In this document: in pieces, positions 6,682 to 11,297 of the stretch
How positions within the stretch are numbered: the first letter of the stretch is position 1
Layout of the letters: each line of letters starts with the position of its first letter
Source of the DNA: Actinomycetota bacterium
GTDB lineage: Bacteria > Actinomycetota > Actinomycetes > Streptosporangiales > Streptosporangiaceae
Direction: 5' to 3'
NCBI GenBank assembly: GCA_003541285.1
Contig: DPMS01000222.1
Location: forward strand, 1 to 11,297
DNA length: 11,297 nucleotides
Notes under the pieces: generated by a model
Databases searched by the model: none
The model's input: only the letters and a program-made list of their open reading frames with translations
Told to the model about the DNA's origin: nothing
Position numbers and translations under genes: made by a program

Positions 6682-7632
6682 ATGCGCATCACCGTGCTCG
6701 CCGGTGGGGTCGGGGCCGCGCGTTTCCTGCGCGGGCTGAAGGCCGCCGCCCCGGACTCCCAGATCACCGTCATCGGCAACACCGGCGATGACATCACCCT
6801 GTTCGGCCTGCACGTCTCGCCGGATCTGGACACCGTGATGTACACCCTCGGCGGTGGCATCAACGATTACCAGGGCTGGGGACGCCAGGAGGAAAGCTAC
6901 ACCGTCCTGGCTGAGCTCTCCGCCTACGGCGCCGGGCCCGACTGGTTCGGCCTGGGTGACCGGGATATCGCGACCCATCTGCACCGGACCAGCATGCTCG
7001 GGGCTGGCCTGCCGCTGTCCGCCGCCACCCGGGTGCTGTGCCAGCGCTGGCAGCCCGGGGTGACCCTGCTGCCGATGTCCGATGACCGGATCGAAACTCA
7101 CGTCGTCCTGCGCGACGAGGAGGGTGAGCGCACCGTCCACTTCCAGGAGTGGTGGGTGCGGCTGCACGCGGCTGTGCCCGCCGCCGGGTTCGTCGTCACC
7201 GGAGCTGCCCAGGCCACGCCCGCGCCCGGCGTGCTAGAAGCCATCGCCCTGGCAGACGTGGTCCTGTTCCCCCCGTCCAACCCCGTCGTGAGCATCGGCA
7301 CCATCCTCGCTGTCCCCGGCATCGCCGACGCGGTGCGGGCCAAGACTGTCGTCGGGGTGTCGCCGATCATCGGTGGCGCGCCGGTGCGGGGCATGGCCGA
7401 CAAGTGCCTGGCCGCCATCGGCGTCGAGGCCACGGCGGCTGGGGTGGCCGTCCATTACGGGCCGGCCCTGCTCAACGGCTGGCTGGTGGACGAGCGTGAC
7501 AAGGGCGCACTGGACGCGCCGGAATTGGCGGGCATCGCGGTCCGGGCGGTTCCGCTATACATGAGCGACCTGCCCGCCACCGCGGCCATCGCCCGTGCCG
7601 CACTCGACCTGGCCCAGGAGCTGAGCGGATGA
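6682..7632 (+). CDS. fbiA: 2-phospho-L-lactate / phosphoenolpyruvate transferase (FbiA/CofD), F420 biosynthesis
   Basis: This 316-residue protein is close to the family's usual length. The ATG at 6682 is chosen because family members begin MRITVLAGGVGAARFLRGL exactly here; the frame is open upstream but that extension is low-complexity. The glycine-rich LAGGVGAARF (6-15), GNTGDD (32-37) and FPPSNPVVSIGTIL (196-209) are CofD hallmarks for binding the guanylylated donor and FO. The enzyme transfers the phospho-acyl group from a guanosine-diphosphate donor to FO. In actinobacteria the donor is believed to be enolpyruvyl-diphospho-guanosine, giving dehydro-F420-0. It acts in the cytosol. The TGA overlaps the fbiB ATG (ATGA), so the two are translationally coupled. 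The ribosome site before the ATG is weak. Divergent whiB supports an FbiA identity. Confidence 0.95.
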   Translation: MRITVLAGGVGAARFLRGLKAAAPDSQITVIGNTGDDITLFGLHVSPDLDTVMYTLGGGINDYQGWGRQEESYTVLAELSAYGAGPDWFGLGDRDIATHLHRTSMLGAGLPLSAATRVLCQRWQPGVTLLPMSDDRIETHVVLRDEEGERTVHFQEWWVRLHAAVPAAGFVVTGAAQATPAPGVLEAIALADVVLFPPSNPVVSIGTILAVPGIADAVRAKTVVGVSPIIGGAPVRGMADKCLAAIGVEATAAGVAVHYGPALLNGWLVDERDKGALDAPELAGIAVRAVPLYMSDLPATAAIARAALDLAQELSG

Positions 7633-8951
7633 ACGCACGCACCGGTCCGGCTGGCCCCGTACCCGGGGCAGCGCCAGCCATCAGCGTCACCGGGGTGACA
7701 AGCCTGCCCGAGATCGGGCCCGGCGCCGACCTGGCCCAGCTGATCGCCGACGCGGCTCCGGGGCTGGCCGGCGGCGATATCGTCGTGATCACCTCCAAGA
7801 TCGTCAGCAAGGCCGAGGGCCGGGTCGTCCGCATGGGCCGGGACGAGGCCATCGATGCCGAGACGGTCCGGGTGGTGGCCCGCCGGGGCCAGTCCCGGAT
7901 CGTGGAGACCCGGCACGGGCTGGTGCTCGCCGCGGCCGGAGTGGACGCCTCCAACACCGTCCCGGGGACCGTGGTGCTCCTGCCGGAGGATCCCGACGGC
8001 TCCGCGCGCAGGCTGCGCAAGGCTCTGTCCGGCAGGCTCGGTGCCCGGATCGGGGTCGTCATCTCCGACACCATGGGCCGGCCGTGGCGGGCCGGCCAGA
8101 CTGACACCGCGATCGGCGCGGCTGGTGTGCTGCCGCTGCGCGATCACCGCGGGCAGGCCGACACGTTCGGGACCCAGCTGGAGGTGACCCTCACCGCCGT
8201 GGCCGACGAACTGGCCGCGGCCGGCGACCTGGTCAAGGAGAAGACGTCCGGCATCCCGGTGGCGATCGTGCGCGGCCTGGCGTACCTGGTCACCGACGCC
8301 GACGGGCCCGGTGCGCAGGCGCTCATCCGGCCCGCCGCCGAAGACATGTTCCGGTTCGGCTCGGCCGAGGTCCTCACCGCCCGGCGGACAGTGCGCGACT
8401 TCACCGACGCGCCGGTGGACGCCGCCGCGGTCCGCCGGGCGATCGCCGCGGCCATCACCGCGCCCGCGCCGCATCACTCCACGCCGTGGCGGTTCGCCGT
8501 GCTGGAGTCGCCGGGCGCCAGGACCGCCCTGCTCGACGACATGCTCGAGGCCTGGATCACCGACCTGTGCGGGGACGGGTTCACGCAGGAACAGATCGCC
8601 CGCCGGGTGCGGCGCGGTGAGCCGCTGCGCCGGGCGCCGCTGCTGATCGTGCCCTGCCTGCACGCCGAGGCCGCCCACACCTACCCCGACCAGCGGCGTA
8701 ACGCTTCCGAACGGGAGATGTTCGTGGTCGCGATGGGCGCCGCCGTGCAGAACCTGCTGGTCGCGCTCGCCGTCGAGGGCCTCGGCTCCTGCTGGGTGTC
8801 GAGCACGATGTTCTGCCGGGAGACGACCCGCCGCTCGCTAGGGCTGCCCGCTGACTGGGATCCGATGGGCGCGGTCGGCGTCGGCCACCCGGCGGCCCCG
8901 GCCCCGGACCGCCCGCCCCGCGACCCCGGCCAGTTCATGATCATCCGTTAG
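7629..8951 (+). CDS. fbiB: Bifunctional F420-0:gamma-glutamyl ligase / dehydro-F420-0 reductase (FbiB/CofE)
   Basis: This 440-residue protein has an ATG at 7629 inside the fbiA stop (ATGA) and AGGAG about 10 nt upstream. Residues 18-245 are the CofE ligase domain: GDIVVITSKIVSKAEGR (49-65), VISDTMGRPWRAGQTDTAIG (144-163) and KEKTSGIPVAIVRG (203-216). These carry the conserved GTP and F420-0 binding residues. Residues 247-440 are an FMN-dependent nitroreductase-like domain starting LTARRTVRDFTDAPVD, with HHSTPWRF (282-289) and GLGSCWV (384-390). The two-domain length is the actinobacterial FbiB form. The C-terminal half reduces dehydro-F420-0 to F420-0 and the N-terminal half adds the glutamate tail. 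Nothing looks broken. It is followed 9 bases later by a strong palindrome, consistent with the operon end. Confidence 0.96.
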   Translation: MNARTGPAGPVPGAAPAISVTGVTSLPEIGPGADLAQLIADAAPGLAGGDIVVITSKIVSKAEGRVVRMGRDEAIDAETVRVVARRGQSRIVETRHGLVLAAAGVDASNTVPGTVVLLPEDPDGSARRLRKALSGRLGARIGVVISDTMGRPWRAGQTDTAIGAAGVLPLRDHRGQADTFGTQLEVTLTAVADELAAAGDLVKEKTSGIPVAIVRGLAYLVTDADGPGAQALIRPAAEDMFRFGSAEVLTARRTVRDFTDAPVDAAAVRRAIAAAITAPAPHHSTPWRFAVLESPGARTALLDDMLEAWITDLCGDGFTQEQIARRVRRGEPLRRAPLLIVPCLHAEAAHTYPDQRRNASEREMFVVAMGAAVQNLLVALAVEGLGSCWVSSTMFCRETTRRSLGLPADWDPMGAVGVGHPAAPAPDRPPRDPGQFMIIR

Positions 8952-9156
8952 CCGCGAGCGGGCCGGCGGCGCCCGGGCGCCGCCGGCCAGTCACCGCGCG
9001 CAGGGCTGCGTACAGCGTCCCGGCACGCAACTGGACCTGACCGCCGGAGATCTGCCCGACGTCGGTCATGATCCCGTAGCCGTGCTGCGCCCCGGCCGCC
9101 AGCGCGGTCAGGTGAGAAACGTGGGTTCCTGCAAGAATCTTCTGCGCAAGCCATCT
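8941..9156 (-). pseudogene. Remnant of a PadR-family transcriptional regulator gene
   Basis: On the minus strand, the frame after a TAA (9159-9157) reads through HLTALAAG, HGYGIMTDV, ISGGQV and RAGTLYAALRA. This is the start of the PadR winged-helix domain (helix 1 LxALAxGxxHGYGIM, recognition region GTLYxAL). The best similarity spans about 9114-8995. Upstream there is no ATG, GTG or normal PadR N-terminus in this frame. Downstream, the expected wing and the rest of the protein are missing: the frame turns into TGRRRPGAAGP, encoded by the 28-bp palindrome, and runs to TGA 8943-8941 over the end of fbiB. So about 40 residues of an ordinary 110-190-residue regulator survive. PadR proteins usually control a neighbouring transporter or membrane gene; the original target is unknown. 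Confidence 0.7.
8961..8988. terminator. 28-bp perfect GC palindrome after fbiB
   Basis: The segment is a perfect palindrome made only of G and C, with arms GGCCGGCGGCGC and GCGCCGCCGGCC around CCGG. It starts 9 bases past the fbiB TAG. Without a T-run it is a non-canonical, possibly bidirectional stop between fbiB and the facing transporter. It also coincides with the point where PadR-like coding similarity ends on the minus strand, so it might mark a rearrangement junction. Confidence 0.55.
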
Positions 9157-9167
9157 TTATATACCGA

Positions 9168-10523
9168 TTAGCAGAGTATGAAGGGCGGATGGCCAATCCC
9201 GCCGGGGCGGGGCGTGCGTAACAGGCCGAGGGTGGACGGGATCAGGTACAGCCCAAATCCCATGACCAGCAGGCAGAGTGCCCAGCTCAGGTACTTGCGC
9301 CCGCCCCGCATCCGGTGTGCGGCTGGCAGCGCCCTGGCTTCGAGCGCCAGCAGGAAGCCGAGCACGATCGGCAGGAGCAGGGCATTCATCACCTCGGCGT
9401 CAATGGAGAGACCGATCAGGTCCACGCTGGCCAGGACCAGGACCGCGCCTGCCACGTGGGCAAGCGCGTAGCTGAGGTAGAACTTGGCGGTCTTGCGGCC
9501 AGGCCGCGCGTTGAGGGTGTGCTGCCAGCCGAAGATCTCCGCCAGGCCCCATGCCCCGGCAAGCGAGGAGACGAGGGCAGCCACCAGCGCCGCGCCGAGC
9601 ATGCCAGCGCCGAACAGGACCTTGGCACCGACCACGCCCAGCGAGGGCCGCAGCGCCGCCGAGATCTGGCCGACGGTGCCGAGGGAGGCGTCCGGGTGCT
9701 GGCGCCCGATCGTGGCGGCGACGGTGATAACGACGGCGATCATGACAACCTGGGTCACCACCGCGCCCACCAGCGTGCCGGCGCGCTCCCGGCGGATCCG
9801 GGTGGCGTCCACGCCCTTATCGGTAACCGCCCCCTGCTGGTAGAAGACCATCCATGGCATGATCACGGCCCCGACATTGGCCGCGAGCAGGTAACGGTAC
9901 GAGCCGTGGCTCATGGGCAGGGAGACGAGCCCGTGCGCCAGCGCGCGAGCGCTGGGGTGCCCCAGCAGCATCGCAGGGAGGAAGGCCAGCTCGGCCAGGC
10001 CAAGTGCGATGCCAATACGCTCCACCCGCCGATGGCTGCCGGTCAGGGCAAGCCCGATCAGCAGGGCCGTCGCCACCGGGATGGTCAGCCAGCGGGAGAC
10101 GCCGAACAGTTCACCCACCCCGGCGACGGCGGCGAACTCGGTGATCAGCGCACCAATCGCGGAGAGGAAGAGGGTGCCGGCGGACAGCACCGCCCACCCC
10201 CGGCCGAACCGCGCACGGATCAGGGCGCCATGGCCGGTGCCGGTTAGCACACCGAGCCTGACGGTCATCTCCTGCACCACATACAGGATGGGGACGAGGA
10301 TGAGCTGCGGGAGGACCATCCGGTACCCCCAGGAGGCACCCGACTGTGACGCGGTGATCAGGCTGCCGGCGTCGGTGTCGGCCAGCATCACGACCAGTCC
10401 CGAACCGAACAGCGGGAGCAGCACCGTGAGTGGCCGTCGGCGAGCCCGTGACCCAGGCCGCGCCGGCAGGCTCGCCGTCGGCCGCGCACTATCGCCCCTG
10501 CCGACGGCGTCGCGTACAGCCAT
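9168..10523 (-). CDS. Nramp-family divalent metal transporter with non-canonical TM1 motif
   Basis: This is a 451-residue protein with about eleven hydrophobic segments. The ATG at 10523-10521 has GGGGAGG 4 nt upstream. Residues 1-32 are a polar, Arg-rich cytoplasmic tail. TM1 (about 34-58) reads MLADTDAGSLITASQSGA, where the classic Nramp metal-binding DPGN is replaced by D51-A-G-S54. QEMTVRLG (84-91) follows in TM2. TM6 (about 212-230) reads NVGAVIMPWMVFYQQGA, keeping the metal-site M222-P223 but with Trp for the usual His after it. This fits the distant Nramp subgroup annotated as divalent metal cation transporters in actinobacteria and archaea. The substrate could be Mn, Fe or another divalent ion. 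An iron box lies about 115 bp upstream, suggesting metal-dependent repression. The last residues HPPFILC end just before the PadR remnant; the C-terminus looks plausible rather than clearly truncated. Confidence 0.85.
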   Translation of the reverse strand: MAVRDAVGRGDSARPTASLPARPGSRARRRPLTVLLPLFGSGLVVMLADTDAGSLITASQSGASWGYRMVLPQLILVPILYVVQEMTVRLGVLTGTGHGALIRARFGRGWAVLSAGTLFLSAIGALITEFAAVAGVGELFGVSRWLTIPVATALLIGLALTGSHRRVERIGIALGLAELAFLPAMLLGHPSARALAHGLVSLPMSHGSYRYLLAANVGAVIMPWMVFYQQGAVTDKGVDATRIRRERAGTLVGAVVTQVVMIAVVITVAATIGRQHPDASLGTVGQISAALRPSLGVVGAKVLFGAGMLGAALVAALVSSLAGAWGLAEIFGWQHTLNARPGRKTAKFYLSYALAHVAGAVLVLASVDLIGLSIDAEVMNALLLPIVLGFLLALEARALPAAHRMRGGRKYLSWALCLLVMGFGLYLIPSTLGLLRTPRPGGIGHPPFILC

Positions 10524-10527
10524 GAAT

Positions 10528-10534
10528 CCTCCCC
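10528..10534 (-). promoter_or_regulatory. Ribosome binding site of the Nramp gene
   Basis: GGGGAGG on the minus strand lies 4 nt before the ATG at 10523. The spacing is slightly short but the match is strong, and it supports this ATG over internal starts. Confidence 0.7.
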
Positions 10535-10603
10535 GGGGCCGCAGGCGGGAAGGCGGAGCGCGCGGCCGGCAGCGCCGGTGAGCACGTAACCGGCACGGCT
10601 GTC

Positions 10604-10616
10604 ATCCTCGGAGGAT
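10604..10616. repeat. Small inverted repeat in the Nramp leader
   Basis: ATCCTC (10604-10609) and GAGGAT (10611-10616) form a perfect 6-bp inverted repeat around one G, between the iron box and the Nramp ribosome site. The single-base centre makes it a poor hairpin but a possible dimeric protein site. Chance is quite possible. Confidence 0.3.
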
Positions 10617-10630
10617 CTTTGCCCAATCGC

Positions 10631-10663
10631 CTCATATTTAGGTAAGCCTTACCTAAATATGAG
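10631..10663. promoter_or_regulatory. DtxR/IdeR-type iron box inside a 33-bp perfect palindrome
   Basis: The core TTAGGTAAGCCTTACCTAA (10638-10656) fits the DtxR/IdeR/DmdR consensus TWAGGTWAGSCTWACCTWA at every position. The symmetry continues without mismatch for seven more bases on each side (CTCATAT and ATATGAG), so the whole is two 16-bp arms around one central C. It is the most AT-rich stretch in the window and probably overlaps the -10 region of the Nramp promoter. On the minus strand, CTGAAA near 10677-10682 lies about 16 nt before a TATTTA within the palindrome. A metal-loaded DtxR-family repressor would block transcription when iron (or manganese, for an MntR-type member) is plentiful. 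The site assignment is from sequence; which regulator binds is inference. Confidence 0.85.
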
Positions 10664-10802
10664 TAGACCCTACTGTTTCAGGCCCATCCGCGCGCCGGGG
10701 CAGGAGTGTGTGTTTCCTCACGCTTGTGGCCATATCGCCGGAGCCACAGTGCAGCATCCGCCGGCCGGCGAATCGAGGCCGCTGGCCAGCAGGGCGGGCC
10801 GG
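10664..10802. other. Intergenic DNA between fbiC stop and the iron box
   Basis: This stretch lies downstream of fbiC on the minus strand. It contains two short perfect palindromes, GCTGGCCAGC (10781-10790) and CGCCGGCCGGCG (10759-10770), which might act as weak terminators for fbiC but lack T-runs. Near the iron box, AGTAG-ACC-CTACT (10662-10674) is a short inverted repeat. Small open frames here lack any signature. I see no gene. Confidence 0.5.
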
Positions 10803-11297
10803 TCAGCGGGTGGCCACCGGGAGCGTGGTCCGGTTGCCGCGGACGGACATGCACACTCCGTCGCTGGCCGCCGATGCCGCGAGGCGTTCGGCGGAAGGGT
10901 TTCCGTAGAGAGTCGTCCGCTGGCGCAGGGGGCGGCCGAGCGGCGTCACCATGGCAGCCAGTTCACTGATGGTCCGGTAGGAACCCTGCTGGGACCCGGC
11001 CATCCGGCTGATGGTCTCCTCCATCAGCGTGCCGCCGATGTCGTTGACGCCGCCGCTGAGCACATCCCGGCACAGTTCGCCGGCCAGCTTGACCCAGGAG
11101 CACTGGATGTTGCTGATGGCCCCGTGCAGCATCACCCGCGACAGCGCGTGCACGGCGCGGTTCTCCCGCCGGGTCGGGCCCGGCCGGGCCAGCCCCGCCA
11201 GGTAGATCGGGGCGCTGTCGTGCACGAACGGGAGCAGCACGAACTCGGTGAACCCGCCGGTGCGCTCGGCGATGCCGCGGATCACCCGCAGGTGGCC
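10803..11297 (-). CDS. fbiC: FO synthase C-terminal part (FbiC/CofH), partial at right edge
   Basis: The last 164 residues of the gene are visible, and the frame is open to the window edge; the internal GTG at 11285 is not the start. The segments RTGGFTEFVLLPFVHDSAPIYLAG, SNIQCSWVKL, GGVNDIGGTLMEETISRMAG and GRPLRQRTTLYG are the conserved end of the CofH half of FO synthase. This is a radical-SAM enzyme that joins the tyrosine-derived hydroxybenzyl group to 5-amino-6-ribitylaminouracil, while the CofG half closes the deazaflavin ring to give FO. The radical-SAM Cys cluster lies outside the window. Actinobacteria usually encode the fused FbiC, but a stand-alone CofH cannot be excluded. It supplies the substrate of FbiA encoded 4 kb away, and is on the same strand as but 279 bp upstream of the Nramp gene. 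Confidence 0.9.
   Translation of the reverse strand, partial: GHLRVIRGIAERTGGFTEFVLLPFVHDSAPIYLAGLARPGPTRRENRAVHALSRVMLHGAISNIQCSWVKLAGELCRDVLSGGVNDIGGTLMEETISRMAGSQQGSYRTISELAAMVTPLGRPLRQRTTLYGNPSAERLAASAASDGVCMSVRGNRTTLPVATR

Noticed and set aside
7455..8678. 407-codon minus-strand frame antisense to fbiA/fbiB
   Set aside because: It lies opposite well-defined FbiA and FbiB domains and has no motif of its own.
8948..9196. 82-codon minus-strand frame (MAIRPSYSANRY...) downstream of Nramp
   Set aside because: It uses a different frame from the PadR similarity, overlaps the end of Nramp and has no recognisable sequence; the meaningful frame here is the broken PadR one.
9315..10247. 310-codon plus-strand frame antisense to Nramp
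   Set aside because: Its composition is a mirror of the transporter's hydrophobic codons, rich in Gly, Gln, Asp and Arg, with no start signal or family motif.
10662..10674. CCCTACT near the iron box considered as part of a manganese (yybP-ykoY) riboswitch
   Set aside because: It lies on the strand opposite to the Nramp message, forms only a 5-bp inverted repeat, and the second conserved loop of that riboswitch is not visible.

Overview
This is a high-GC window with compact, overlapping genes, a WhiB-family regulator and coenzyme F420 biosynthesis genes. Together these point to an actinomycete. The order metallopeptidase / DUF5719 / large GT2 / whiB / fbiA / fbiB matches what I remember of Streptomyces-type genomes, and whiB2-fbiA-fbiB adjacency also occurs in Mycobacterium (Rv3260c-Rv3262). 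A sporulating or filamentous actinomycete is the best guess; I cannot name a genus.

Layout. The left edge (1-224, +) is the C-terminal end of a small zincin-like metallopeptidase. Facing it on the minus strand is a cell-envelope module read from right to left: whiB (6362-6090), a 1386-residue polytopic family 2 glycosyltransferase (5922-1762) and a DUF5719 secreted or anchored protein (1765-251). The last two share a 4-base stop/start overlap. The glycosyltransferase carries a roughly 360-residue Arg/Gly/Pro tail that contains a perfect 72-bp tandem duplication.

A 319-bp divergent intergenic region (6363-6681) separates whiB from fbiA. It holds a good sigma70-like promoter for whiB with a 12-bp palindrome in its spacer. 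On the plus strand, fbiA (cofD) and the two-domain fbiB (cofE plus nitroreductase-like reductase) form a translationally coupled operon that ends at a 28-bp perfect palindrome. The right edge (10803-11297, minus) is the C-terminal part of FO synthase (fbiC/cofH), so most of the F420 pathway is close by: FbiC makes FO, FbiA adds the phosphoenolpyruvyl group, and FbiB reduces and glutamylates it.

Between the two F420 blocks sits an Nramp-type metal transporter (10523-9168, minus). Its TM1 signature is non-canonical (DAGS instead of DPGN). Upstream of it is a perfect DtxR/IdeR-type iron box inside a 33-bp palindrome. Immediately downstream lies the remnant of a PadR-family regulator gene, which suggests this interval has been inserted into or rearranged. 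I saw no tRNA, rRNA, CRISPR array or insertion sequence, and no clearly new multi-gene system. The most notable items are the metal-regulated Nramp unit, the PadR relic with its palindrome, the repeat-bearing glycosyltransferase tail and the whiB promoter palindrome.
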